From Fusobacterium sp. (lineage in GTDB: Bacteria; Fusobacteriota; Fusobacteriia; Fusobacteriales; Fusobacteriaceae), in contig NZ_JAGIRL010000030.1 of the NCBI RefSeq assembly GCF_019012925.1, positions 21,723 through 85,722 on the forward strand: 64,000 nucleotides of DNA, given 5' to 3'. The stretch's first letter is position 1, and every line of letters begins with the position of its first letter. A program made the translations under genes and the position numbers. Below are positions 1 through 8,792 of this stretch, one piece after another. The notes under the pieces were generated by a model. The model saw nothing but the letters and a program-made list of their open reading frames with translations, was not told the origin of the DNA and did no database searches.

Positions 1-1
1 T

Positions 2-877
2 CTATTTGAGGCTTTGGGAAGAGCGAATGAGATATCAGGATTGAGTGCTAATCTAAAAATAACAATATTAGAGTTTTATAAGATGATGAGTGAATTTATA
101 GAGCTAAGTGAGAGTGAGTTGGTATCGGAGTTATTTGATACAATTATAAGATCTATAAATTACAATGATTATTTGATTGCAAATTATGAGGATTATGAGG
201 TAAGAAAAGAGAATATAGAGGAGTTAAAAAGCTCAATAGTGGAATTGGAAAAGGTAATTGAGAATATGAGCTTGAGAGAGTATCTTGAAAATATCTCACT
301 TATTAGTGCTACAGATAATTTAGAAGATGAGAAAGATTATGTGAAGTTAATGACTATTCATAACTCTAAAGGATTGGAATTTCCAATAGTTTTTGTAGTA
401 GGAGCAGAGGAGGGAATATTCCCAGGAAGTAGAGCAGACTTTGATAGTAATGAGTTGGAAGAGGAGAGAAGACTTTGCTACGTTGCTATAACTAGAGCAG
501 AGGAGAAACTCTATATGACATATGCAACAAGTAGAATGATGTATGGAAATGAAGATTTTGGAAGAAGAGCCTCAAGATTTATAGATGAAATTCCTAAAGA
601 GTTAGTGGAAAAAAATAGTTCAGAGCTATTATATAAACCAAAAAATGATAAGGGAAGTTTCATAACAGAGAGAGCCTTCAAAAAAATGATAACAATAGAG
701 GATCTGAACAAAACTGCGAAAAACTTTCCATACTCAGTTGGAGAGAAAGTTATGCATAAAAAGTTTGGTTTAGGAGTAGTAAAATCTGTAAACGATAAAA
801 AAGTTGAGATAAATTTTGTGGACGGAAAACGTGAAATAGCTATGGCAGTAGCTGAAAAATTCCTTACAAAATGCTAA
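2..877 (+). CDS. pcrA: UvrD/PcrA-type DNA helicase, C-terminal part (5' truncated by window edge)
   Basis: This is the C-terminal ~290 residues of a superfamily I 3'-5' DNA helicase used in repair and replication. The frame is open back to base 2, so the TTG at 14 is internal and the true start lies outside the window. Counting from that TTG, motif V-like TIHNSKGLEF is at about 114-123 and motif VI AITRAE at 158-163. The C-terminus (GEKVMHKKFGLGVV) matches the Tudor-like PcrA tail. The stop lies 11 bases before lpxC, so the gene may be the head of the lipid A operon. PcrA versus UvrD cannot be settled without the N-terminus. Confidence 0.93.
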   Translation, partial: LFEALGRANEISGLSANLKITILEFYKMMSEFIELSESELVSELFDTIIRSINYNDYLIANYEDYEVRKENIEELKSSIVELEKVIENMSLREYLENISLISATDNLEDEKDYVKLMTIHNSKGLEFPIVFVVGAEEGIFPGSRADFDSNELEEERRLCYVAITRAEEKLYMTYATSRMMYGNEDFGRRASRFIDEIPKELVEKNSSELLYKPKNDKGSFITERAFKKMITIEDLNKTAKNFPYSVGEKVMHKKFGLGVVKSVNDKKVEINFVDGKREIAMAVAEKFLTKC

Positions 878-888
878 TGGGAGGTAAA

Positions 889-1713
889 ATGAAAAGAAAG
901 ACAGTTGCCAAAGAGATTGAATATGTAGGGATAGGACTTCATAAAGGTGAAAATATAAAGATGAGACTACTTCCTAGCAAAGAGGGAATAGTTTTTAAAA
1001 GAGTTGATTTAGAAGAGGGAAAAAATGAGATAGTTTTAGATATAGAGAATACTTTTGATCTAACTCGTGGAACTAATTTACAAAATGAGTATGGAGCAAA
1101 GGTACATACAATAGAGCATTTTCTATCTGCTCTATATGCTTTAGATATCACAGATTTAGTTGTAGAACTAGATGGAAATGAATTACCTATTTGTGATGGA
1201 AGTGCAAGAGTATTTATAGAGCTTTTTGAGGAGGCTGGACTAAAAGAGTTAGAAGAAGATGTGGAACCTTTAATTGTTAAAGAGCCAATATATCTAAGTG
1301 TTGGAGATAAAAATATAGTAGCTCTACCATATGATGGTTATAAATTAACTTATACAATTAAGTTTGAACATACATTTTTAAAATCACAATTAGCTGAATT
1401 TGAAGTAGATTTAGAAACATATAAAAAAGAGATAGCCTCAGCTAGAACTTTTGGATTTGATTATGAGATTGAGTATTTGAAGAAAAATAATTTAGCTTTA
1501 GGTGGAACTTTGGAAAATGCCATTGTTATAAAAAAAGATGGAGTATTGAATCCAGGTGGACTTAGATTTGAAGATGAGTTTGTTAGACACAAGATGCTTG
1601 ATATTATTGGAGATTTAAAAATTTTAAATAGACCAATAAAAGCTCACATTATAGCTATAAAAGCTGGACACGCTTTAGATATAGAATTTGCAAAATTATT
1701 AAAAAACATGTAA
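889..1713 (+). CDS. lpxC: UDP-3-O-acyl-N-acetylglucosamine deacetylase
   Basis: Zinc amidase for the committed step of lipid A synthesis, removing acetate from UDP-3-O-acyl-GlcNAc in the cytoplasm. With the ATG at 889 the protein has 274 residues, slightly short for the family. HTIEH (73-77), RHKMLD (233-238) and the late AGHALD (His261) supply the expected zinc ligands and catalytic histidine. An in-frame ATG at 871 overlaps the upstream stop; I prefer 889 because GGGAGG lies at 879-884. It is followed by fabZ, lpxA, lpxI and lpxB, all lipid A or acyl-chain genes. Confidence 0.97.
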   Translation: MKRKTVAKEIEYVGIGLHKGENIKMRLLPSKEGIVFKRVDLEEGKNEIVLDIENTFDLTRGTNLQNEYGAKVHTIEHFLSALYALDITDLVVELDGNELPICDGSARVFIELFEEAGLKELEEDVEPLIVKEPIYLSVGDKNIVALPYDGYKLTYTIKFEHTFLKSQLAEFEVDLETYKKEIASARTFGFDYEIEYLKKNNLALGGTLENAIVIKKDGVLNPGGLRFEDEFVRHKMLDIIGDLKILNRPIKAHIIAIKAGHALDIEFAKLLKNM

Positions 1714-1747
1714 AATATAAGTCAAGATATAATTTAGGAGGAAATTG

Positions 1748-2173
1748 ATGTTAGATACTTTAGAAATAATGAAAAGAATACCGCACAGATATCCATTTTT
1801 ATTAGTAGATAGAATAATTGAGGTAAACAAAGAGGAGCAAAAAATAAAAGGACTTAAAAATGTAACTATAAATGAAGAGTTCTTTAATGGGCATTTTCCA
1901 GGACATCCTATAATGCCAGGAGTATTAATAGTAGAGGGAATGGCACAATGTCTAGGAGTTCTTGTTATGGACGGAATAGAGGGAAAAGTTCCTTACTTTG
2001 TAGGAGTAGAAAGTGCAAAATTTAAATCACCAATAAGACCTGGAGATCAGATAATATACGAGGTAGAAGTAGAGAAAATAAAAAGAAATTTCGTAAAAGC
2101 TCATGGAAAAGCTTTAGTAGATGGAAATGTTGCTTGTGAAGCAAACTTTACTTTCTGTATAACAGACAAATAG
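1748..2173 (+). CDS. fabZ: 3-hydroxyacyl-ACP dehydratase FabZ
   Basis: Dehydrates beta-hydroxyacyl-ACP in fatty acid elongation and so competes with LpxA for hydroxyacyl-ACP. The 141-residue hot-dog protein carries the signature HFPGHPIMPGVL, with catalytic His49, followed by EGMAQ with Glu63. Start is the ATG at 1748, six bases after AGGAGG at 1736-1741; an in-frame TTG at 1745 is less well placed. Its position between lpxC and lpxA is a common arrangement in LPS-bearing bacteria. Confidence 0.97.
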   Translation: MLDTLEIMKRIPHRYPFLLVDRIIEVNKEEQKIKGLKNVTINEEFFNGHFPGHPIMPGVLIVEGMAQCLGVLVMDGIEGKVPYFVGVESAKFKSPIRPGDQIIYEVEVEKIKRNFVKAHGKALVDGNVACEANFTFCITDK

Positions 2174-2189
2174 AAAATGGGGGATAGTT

Positions 2190-2963
2190 ATGATAGATAT
2201 TCATAATACTGCTATAATAGAAGAGGGTGCTGTTATAGAGGATGGAGTAAAAATAGGTCCATATTGCATAGTAGGAAAAGATGTAAAGATAGGAAAAAAT
2301 ACAGTACTTCAATCACATGTAGTAGTAGAGGGAATTACAGAGATAGGAGAGAACAATACGATTTACTCTTTTGTTTCTATAGGGAAAGCCTCTCAAGATT
2401 TAAAATATAAAAATGAACCAACAAAAACTATTATAGGAAATAACAACTCAATTAGAGAGTTTGTAACTATTCATAGAGGAACAGATGATAGATGGGAAAC
2501 TAGAATAGGGAGCAACAATCTATTGATGGCATATGTTCACGTAGCTCATGATGTAATAGTTGGAGATGGATGTATATTAGCAAACAATGTCACATTAGCT
2601 GGACATGTTGTAGTTGATAGCTTTGCAATAATAGGAGGATTAACTCCAGTTCATCAATTTTGTAGAATTGGTTCTTTTTCAATGACAGGAGGAGCTAGTG
2701 CTATAAATCAAGATATATGTCCTTTTGTTTTAGCAGAGGGAAATAAGGCTGTAGCAAGAGGTCTTAACAGTGTGGGATTGAGAAGAAGAGGTTTTACAGA
2801 TGAAGAGATAAGCAGGATAAAGAAAGCTTACAGATTGATATTCAGAAGTGGATTACCTTTAAAAGAGGCTTTAGCACAGATTGAAGCAGAGATAGAGCAA
2901 GATAAGAACATAGCATATTTTGTAGAGTTTATAAAAAATAGTAATAGAGGTATAGCTAGATAA
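2190..2963 (+). CDS. lpxA: acyl-ACP:UDP-N-acetylglucosamine O-acyltransferase
   Basis: First enzyme of lipid A synthesis; transfers a 3-hydroxyacyl chain to UDP-GlcNAc. The N-terminal ~185 residues are hexapeptide repeats of a left-handed beta-helix (e.g. IEDGVKIG, IGDGC-like turns), and VHVAHD holds His120, equivalent to the catalytic base. The C-terminal part (from about 190) is the helical LpxA domain with GLRRRGF. Length 257 residues is normal. The stop codon overlaps the lpxI start (TAATG), implying translational coupling. Confidence 0.97.
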   Translation: MIDIHNTAIIEEGAVIEDGVKIGPYCIVGKDVKIGKNTVLQSHVVVEGITEIGENNTIYSFVSIGKASQDLKYKNEPTKTIIGNNNSIREFVTIHRGTDDRWETRIGSNNLLMAYVHVAHDVIVGDGCILANNVTLAGHVVVDSFAIIGGLTPVHQFCRIGSFSMTGGASAINQDICPFVLAEGNKAVARGLNSVGLRRRGFTDEEISRIKKAYRLIFRSGLPLKEALAQIEAEIEQDKNIAYFVEFIKNSNRGIAR

Positions 2964-3766
2964 TGAAAAAAATAGGGATAATAGTTGGTAATGGAAAATT
3001 ACCTCTCTATTTTCTAGAAGAAGCTGAAAAACAGGAGTTAGATGTTTTTCCTTTAGGACTATTTGATAGTATAGATGAGGGTATAAAATCACATAAAAAT
3101 TTTATAGCTTTCAATATAGGTGAGGTAGGAAGTATTATTAAGTACTTCCTACTTAATAATATCAATGAAATAGTTATGCTCGGGAAAGTAGAGAAAGATA
3201 TAATATTTAAAGATATAAAATTAGATAGATTTGGAGAGGAGCTTCTGAGGAGATTACCAGATAGAAAAGATGAAACTCTCCTTTTTGCAATTATAGCATT
3301 TTTTAGATTGAATGGAATAAAAGTTCTCCCTCAGAACTATCTTTTAAAAGGTTTTATGTTTAAAGATGAGTGTTATACCAATATAAAGCCAACTGTTGAA
3401 GATATGAAGAGTATTAAGATAGGAATAGAAGCTGCAAAAGCTTTGAGTGAGGTAGATGCAGGGCAGACAGTGGTGTGTAAAGATTCATCAGTAGTCGCTC
3501 TTGAAGGAATAGAGGGAACCGATAAAACAATAAAGAGAGCTGGAGAGTTAGCTGGAGCTGGTACAATAATTGTTAAGATGTCAAGACCACAACAGGATAT
3601 GAGAGTAGATATACCTGCAGTTGGAATAGAGACAATTAAAAGAGCTATTGAGATAGGAGCTAAAGGAATTGTAGGAGAAGCAGGAAGAATGCTTTTTTTG
3701 AATAGAGATGAAGCAATAAAATTGGCAGAAGAGAACTCTTTATTTATATTGGGAGTAAAAGTTTAA
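2963..3766 (+). CDS. lpxI: UDP-2,3-diacylglucosamine pyrophosphatase, LpxI type
   Basis: Hydrolyses UDP-2,3-diacylglucosamine to lipid X, the step done by LpxH in E. coli. The protein is a 267-residue LpxI (former DUF1009) family member, not the metallophosphoesterase LpxH: it begins KKIGIIVGNGKLPLYF, and the C-terminal domain carries the family motifs DAGQTVVCKDSSVVALE and GTIIVKMSRPQQDMRVD. It sits exactly between lpxA and lpxB, where the missing pathway step is expected. lpxD is not in this window. Confidence 0.95.
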   Translation: MKKIGIIVGNGKLPLYFLEEAEKQELDVFPLGLFDSIDEGIKSHKNFIAFNIGEVGSIIKYFLLNNINEIVMLGKVEKDIIFKDIKLDRFGEELLRRLPDRKDETLLFAIIAFFRLNGIKVLPQNYLLKGFMFKDECYTNIKPTVEDMKSIKIGIEAAKALSEVDAGQTVVCKDSSVVALEGIEGTDKTIKRAGELAGAGTIIVKMSRPQQDMRVDIPAVGIETIKRAIEIGAKGIVGEAGRMLFLNRDEAIKLAEENSLFILGVKV

Positions 3767-3778
3767 TAGGAGATAATT

Positions 3779-4852
3779 ATGAAATTTTTTGTTTCAACAG
3801 GTGAAGTTTCAGGGGATCTACACCTTTCCTATGTGGTGGAAGCCATTAAAAAGAGATATGACAATGTTGAATTTTATGGTGTTGCAGGAAAGCATAGTGA
3901 AAGAGTGGGAGTAAATATAATTCAGAATATAGATGAACTTGCAATAATGGGATTTACTGAAGTTTTGAAGAAATATAGCTTTTTAAAGAGAAAAGCTAAT
4001 GAGTATGTAGAATTTATAAAGAGAGAGAATATAAAAAAGGTTATACTAGTAGACTATGGAGGATTTAACCTAAAATTTTTGGAACTTTTAAAAAAGGAGA
4101 TTGAGGATATAGAGGTATTTTACTATATACCACCCAAATTATGGATCTGGGGAGAAAAGAGAATAACAAAATTAAAAAAAGCAGACCATATTATGGTAAT
4201 TTTTCCTTGGGAAGTTGAGTTTTATAAAAAACACAATGTTGATGTTGTGTACTACGGAAATCCATTTGTGGATAAGTATGTAGTAGAACCTAGAGATGAG
4301 GAGTATATTCTATTATTGCCAGGGAGTAGAAAGCAGGAGATAAAATCACTTATTCCAATAATGTTAGATCTAGTAAAAAGAGAAAATGAGAAAAAGTTTT
4401 TGCTTAAACTTTCTAAAGAGGAGCATCTTCAATGGATAGATAGAGATTTAAGTGAGTATCCAAATTTAGAGATAGAGTTTGAGAAGGATCTTTCACAATG
4501 TGTAAGAGTATCTAGATTAGCTATTGCAGCCTCAGGAACAGTAACTTTAGAATTAGCCTTGATGGGGCTACCTACAATAGTGGTATATAAAACTGGAAGA
4601 ATAAATGCTTTTATAGCGAAATATATATTGAAGATAGGTTTTGTTTCTTTGCCAAATCTTACATTGGATAGAGAGGTTTTCCCAGAACTTTTACAAGAGA
4701 GATGCAATGTAGATGAGATAGAAAAATATATATTGAAATTAGAAAAAAATAGAGATGAGATTGATAGAAATATTCAAGAGGTAAGAAAAAGACTTTCAGG
4801 AAAAAATGTAGTTGAAAGTTATGGGGATTTTCTAATGAAAGGAGAGAGATGA
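3779..4852 (+). CDS. lpxB: lipid A disaccharide synthase
   Basis: GT-B (GT19) glycosyltransferase that joins lipid X to UDP-2,3-diacylglucosamine at the inner membrane. N-terminal STGEVSGDLH (6-15) and PGSRKQEI (181-188) are family signatures, and AASGTVTLELA near 250 forms part of the donor site. Length 357 residues is typical. SD AGGAG precedes the start at good spacing. The TGA stop overlaps the msbA ATG (ATGA), so the two genes are translationally coupled. Confidence 0.97.
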   Translation: MKFFVSTGEVSGDLHLSYVVEAIKKRYDNVEFYGVAGKHSERVGVNIIQNIDELAIMGFTEVLKKYSFLKRKANEYVEFIKRENIKKVILVDYGGFNLKFLELLKKEIEDIEVFYYIPPKLWIWGEKRITKLKKADHIMVIFPWEVEFYKKHNVDVVYYGNPFVDKYVVEPRDEEYILLLPGSRKQEIKSLIPIMLDLVKRENEKKFLLKLSKEEHLQWIDRDLSEYPNLEIEFEKDLSQCVRVSRLAIAASGTVTLELALMGLPTIVVYKTGRINAFIAKYILKIGFVSLPNLTLDREVFPELLQERCNVDEIEKYILKLEKNRDEIDRNIQEVRKRLSGKNVVESYGDFLMKGER

Positions 4853-6624
4853 AAGCAAATATATTTCAAAATAAATCGTTAAATAGCTTTTTAAAATATA
4901 GTTTTAAATATAAATGGGCAATGGTGGCAGTTATCTTGATGTCAGTTTTGACATCAGCAATGGGAGCTGTACCAGCTTGGTTAAGTAAATATTTGATAGA
5001 TGATGTATTAGTAAAAAAAGACGCAAAAATGATGATAATGGTGATATCAGCTATATTTTTGTCTACAGTTATAAAGGTGGTATCATCTTACTATGCAAAT
5101 ATCTCATCAAACTATGTAACTGAAACAATAAAGAGAGATATAAAAATAGATGTCTTTATACATCTACAAAAATTGCCGATATCATATTTTAGAAAAAATA
5201 AATTGGGAGATATAATGGCTAGACTTTCTGGAGATTCAGCTACTCTTGGAAGAATAGGTTTTATTCTTTTTGAAATGTTAAGAGAGTTTTTAACAGTGGT
5301 AGCTCTTGTATTTAGAATGTTTCAAGTGGATTGGATATTAGCAACAATATCATTAACAGTTATGCCACTTGTTATAAATACGGTGAGAAAGTATACTAAA
5401 AAAATTAGAAAATCTGGTAGAGTTAGACAGGATACATCAGGAGCAGTAACAGCTTTTGTACAAGAGAGTTTATCAGGTATATTTGTAATAAAAGCTTTTA
5501 ATAATAGTGATATGATTATTGATAAGTATAAAGATATCAGTATGGATGAGTTTGAAAAATCGTATAAAAGTACAAAGATTAAGGCAAAGGTATCTCCTAT
5601 CAATGAGGTAATAACAACTTTAATGGTAGTTTTAGTAGCTGCATATGGTGGGTATCAAATAGTTGTAACTCAAACTATATCTCCTGGAGATTTAATATCT
5701 TTTGTTACTGCACTTGGATTGATGAGCCAACCATTGAAGAGATTGGTTAGCAAGAATAATGATTTACAAGAAGCTATCCCTTCTGCTGATAGGGTGATAG
5801 AGATCTTAGATGTACCAGTTGAAAAGGAGTACTATGGAGAAGAGGAAAAATTAGAGGGAAGAATAGAGAATATCCATTTTGACAATGTCTCTTTCGCTTA
5901 TGATGATGCTAAAAGTAATGCTTTAAAAAATATAAATTTAGATGTTAAAGCTGGAGAGGTCGTTGCCTTTGTTGGAAAGAGTGGAAGTGGAAAAACAACA
6001 ATAGTTAACCTTATTCCTAGATTTTTTGAGGCTACTGAGGGAAAAATTTTAATCAATGGAAAAGATATAAAAAATATCTCTTTAAATAAATATAGAGATC
6101 TAATAGGGATTGTTCCACAGGAGAGTTTCCTATTTTCAGGAACTATAGCTGAAAATATCTCTTTTGGAAAAGAGAATGTAAGTGAAGAGGAGATAATTCA
6201 AGCAGCTAAAATGGCTAATGCATATAGCTTTATAACTGAGCTGGAAAATGGATTTGAGACTGAAGTTGGGGAAAGAGGAGTTATGCTATCTGGTGGACAA
6301 AAACAGAGAATTGCAATAGCAAGAGCCTTAATTCAAAACCCAGAGATATTAATTCTAGATGAGGCAACATCAGCTTTAGATACAGAGTCAGAAAGACTTG
6401 TTCAAGATGCTTTAGATAAACTTATGATAAATAGAACAACATTTGTAATAGCTCATAGATTATCTACAATAATAAATGCAGATAAGATTGTAGTTATGGA
6501 AAATGGAGAGATTAAAGAGATTGGAAAACATCAGGAGTTATTAAATCAAAATGGTTTATATAAGCATTTTTATGAGATACAATTTGGAAAAGAAGTAAAA
6601 GAGAGAGAAAGTATGAGAGTGTAG
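4849..6624 (+). CDS. msbA: lipid A export ABC transporter (MsbA-like, permease-ATPase fusion)
   Basis: Half-transporter of 591 residues: about six membrane segments in residues 20-310, then an ABC ATPase. Walker A GKSGSGKTT is at 376-384, the signature LSGGQ at 480-484 and Walker B LILDE at 501-505. Homodimers of this family flip lipid A-core across the inner membrane. The family alone includes multidrug exporters, but the four-base overlap with lpxB and the surrounding lipid A genes make MsbA the best call. Confidence 0.92.
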   Translation: MKANIFQNKSLNSFLKYSFKYKWAMVAVILMSVLTSAMGAVPAWLSKYLIDDVLVKKDAKMMIMVISAIFLSTVIKVVSSYYANISSNYVTETIKRDIKIDVFIHLQKLPISYFRKNKLGDIMARLSGDSATLGRIGFILFEMLREFLTVVALVFRMFQVDWILATISLTVMPLVINTVRKYTKKIRKSGRVRQDTSGAVTAFVQESLSGIFVIKAFNNSDMIIDKYKDISMDEFEKSYKSTKIKAKVSPINEVITTLMVVLVAAYGGYQIVVTQTISPGDLISFVTALGLMSQPLKRLVSKNNDLQEAIPSADRVIEILDVPVEKEYYGEEEKLEGRIENIHFDNVSFAYDDAKSNALKNINLDVKAGEVVAFVGKSGSGKTTIVNLIPRFFEATEGKILINGKDIKNISLNKYRDLIGIVPQESFLFSGTIAENISFGKENVSEEEIIQAAKMANAYSFITELENGFETEVGERGVMLSGGQKQRIAIARALIQNPEILILDEATSALDTESERLVQDALDKLMINRTTFVIAHRLSTIINADKIVVMENGEIKEIGKHQELLNQNGLYKHFYEIQFGKEVKERESMRV

Positions 6625-6633
6625 GAGATAGGT

Positions 6634-7395
6634 ATGATAAAAGAGATGATAATTGAAGAGGATATGAGAACATTAAAATTGAGAGAAGATGGAAGAAATG
6701 TAGATGAGTTAAGACCTTTAAAGGCAACAAAAGACTTTAACCTTTATGCTGAGGGGTCAGTACTAATGGAGTGTGGAAATACAAAGGTTATATGTACAGC
6801 CACTGTAAGTGATAAAGTCCCTCCATTCTTAAAAAATCAGGGAAAAGGATGGTTGACTGCTGAATACTCTATGATACCAAGAGCCACTGGAGAGAGAAAT
6901 CAGAGAGAATCTGCTAAGGGAAAACTTAGTGGAAGAACTATGGAAATTCAAAGATTGATAGGAAGAGCTTTAAGAACAGCAGTAGATTTAGAAAAATTAG
7001 GTGAAAGAACGATAACAATAGATTGTGATGTAATACAAGCAGATGGTGGAACAAGAACTACTTCAATAACAGGAGGGTATATAGCTTTAGCTCTTGCTAT
7101 GAAAAAATTAGTGGCAGAGGGAGTTCTAAATGAAAATCCAATAACTTCAAATGTAGCAGCTATAAGTGTGGGAATTGTAAATAAAACTCCAGTACTTGAT
7201 TTGAAATACACTGAAGATTCAGCAGCAGAGGTAGATATGAATGTTGTAATGAATGGAAATGGTGAGTTTGTAGAGGTACAAGGAACAGGAGAAGAGGCAA
7301 CTTACACAAGAAAAGAGCTAAATGAGATGTTGGATTTAGCTGAAAAAGGTTTAAAAGAGATAATGGAATTACAAAATAAAATAATAGAGGGATAG
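6634..7395 (+). CDS. rph: ribonuclease PH
   Basis: Phosphorolytic 3'-5' exoribonuclease that trims tRNA 3' ends. The body starts [13 protein letters not shown] and contains the family segments [22 protein letters not shown] and [15 protein letters not shown] (phosphate and substrate site). I keep the ATG at 6634 because AGGAG lies six bases upstream; homologues usually begin near the second ATG at 6664, preceded by GAGG, so ten residues at the N-terminus are uncertain. rdgB follows after two bases, a common bacterial pair. Confidence 0.96.
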   Translation: MIKEMIIEEDMRTLKLREDGRNVDELRPLKATKDFNLYAEGSVLMECGNTKVICTATVSDKVPPFLKNQGKGWLTAEYSMIPRATGERNQRESAKGKLSGRTMEIQRLIGRALRTAVDLEKLGERTITIDCDVIQADGGTRTTSITGGYIALALAMKKLVAEGVLNENPITSNVAAISVGIVNKTPVLDLKYTEDSAAEVDMNVVMNGNGEFVEVQGTGEEATYTRKELNEMLDLAEKGLKEIMELQNKIIEG

Positions 7396-7397
7396 TT

Positions 7398-7988
7398 ATG
7401 AAGATATTTTTAGCAACCGGAAATAAACATAAGATTGATGAGATAAAGGCTATATTTTCCAATGTAGAAGATGTAGAGATTCTATCTATAAAAGATGGAA
7501 TAGAGATACCAGAAGTAATTGAAGATGGAGAGACATTTGAAGAGAATTCAGCTAAAAAGGCTGTTGAGATTGCTAAATACACAGGAATGATTACAATAGC
7601 TGATGATTCAGGGCTATGTGTAGAAGCTTTAAATGGAGCTCCTGGAGTATATTCAGCAAGATATTCTGGAGAGAATGCCACTGATGAATCAAATAACCAA
7701 AAATTAATGGAAGTAATGAAAGATGAAAAAAATAGAAGATGTCATTTCGTAAGTGTTGTTACTCTAGGAAAACCAGACGGTAGATCTTACTCTTTTAGAG
7801 GGGAGATAGAGGGAGAATTACTATATGAGCCTAAGGGAAAAGATGGTTTTGGGTATGATCCATACTTCTATGTAGCTGAATACAAGATGTCTTTAGCTGA
7901 GATGCCAGAGATAAAGAATAAGATCAGTCACAGAGCAAACGCTCTAAAAAAATTGGAAAAAGAATTAAAAACAGTTTTAGCTGACTAA
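7398..7988 (+). CDS. rdgB: XTP/dITP diphosphatase (RdgB/HAM1 family)
   Basis: House-cleaning pyrophosphatase that removes deaminated purine nucleotides (dITP, XTP). The 196-residue protein shows N-terminal FLATGNKHKIDEI, metal-binding DDSGLCVEALNGAPGVYSAR and the nucleobase-recognition segment GKDGFGYDP near 150-160, followed by SHRANAL. It lies two bases after rph and is probably the last gene of the lipid A operon transcript; no strong terminator is visible before the next gene. Confidence 0.97.
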   Translation: MKIFLATGNKHKIDEIKAIFSNVEDVEILSIKDGIEIPEVIEDGETFEENSAKKAVEIAKYTGMITIADDSGLCVEALNGAPGVYSARYSGENATDESNNQKLMEVMKDEKNRRCHFVSVVTLGKPDGRSYSFRGEIEGELLYEPKGKDGFGYDPYFYVAEYKMSLAEMPEIKNKISHRANALKKLEKELKTVLAD

Positions 7989-8021
7989 ATTTATAAAATA
8001 TAGATAAAAGAGGGGAATATT

Positions 8022-8741
8022 ATGAAAAGAATAATTTATACTTTTATTTTAAGTATGATTTTAATAGTACAAGGATGTACTTCAATTTCTCAAGTTAAAT
8101 CAACAAAAAATGAATTGTCACAAGAATTAATAGAAAAAATAAATGAAGATATAGAGAGAACTGTAAAGGAAAATAACGAAATAACAAAGTTTTTGGGAAT
8201 ACCAGTTGATGGAACAAAAGAAGAAATGATTACAAAACTTATGAAAAAAGGATTTAAGAAAATCAATGGAAGTTTGATTGGAGAATTTAATGGAAGAGAA
8301 GTTGAAGTTTTAATTGATACTAACAAGAATAAAGTATATCGTATTGTTGTAGTAAATAAAATTCCATTTTCAGAAAGTCAAATAAAAGGACAGTATAATA
8401 TTTTATTAAATCAATTTTCAAAAAATAAAAAATATATATCATTAGGTTCTGAGCCAATATCAGAAAGAGAAAATATTAGTTATGAAATGATAGTTAATAA
8501 TAAAACATATCCAGCTTTTTTTATTCAGAAGATAAGTCAGGAACAAGTTTTTAGAATAATAGAGAATACTAAAAATATTCAAGGAATAGAAGAAAAAGAT
8601 ACTGAAAGAATTCTAGAAATGATATTAGAAATAATGGAAAATAATAATGTATGGTTTATGATTCATAAATATGGTAATGAATATTATATAGCTTTGTATT
8701 ATGATAATATGTATAATAAATCAACAGGAGAAGATTTATAA
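8022..8741 (+). CDS. putative lipoprotein of unknown function
   Basis: The 239-residue product starts with a lipoprotein signal: MKR, a hydrophobic stretch, then the lipobox VQGC with Cys19. The mature part is hydrophilic, rich in Lys, Glu, Asn and Ile, with no motif I recognise. SD GAGGGG precedes the ATG. It lies 33 bases after rdgB and is followed by a clear hairpin terminator, so it may be cotranscribed with the upstream operon or expressed alone. Codon use is like the more AT-rich genes of the window. Confidence 0.75.
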   Translation: MKRIIYTFILSMILIVQGCTSISQVKSTKNELSQELIEKINEDIERTVKENNEITKFLGIPVDGTKEEMITKLMKKGFKKINGSLIGEFNGREVEVLIDTNKNKVYRIVVVNKIPFSESQIKGQYNILLNQFSKNKKYISLGSEPISERENISYEMIVNNKTYPAFFIQKISQEQVFRIIENTKNIQGIEEKDTERILEMILEIMENNNVWFMIHKYGNEYYIALYYDNMYNKSTGEDL

Positions 8742-8745
8742 TAAT

Positions 8746-8780
8746 AAAAGGTGGTTAAATTATAGACCACCTTTTGTAAT
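8746..8780 (+). terminator. Rho-independent terminator after lipoprotein gene
   Basis: Perfect 10-bp stem AAAAGGTGGT (8746-8755) with ACCACCTTTT (8766-8775) and a 10-base loop, directly after the lipoprotein stop. Confidence 0.8.
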
Positions 8781-8792
8781 AAAGGGTGAATA

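Noticed and set aside
7160..7681. 173-codon open frame on the minus strand
   Set aside because: It lies entirely over rph and rdgB, whose plus-strand protein families are certain; the minus translation is Ser/Leu/Phe/Pro-rich noise typical of antisense frames in AT-rich DNA.
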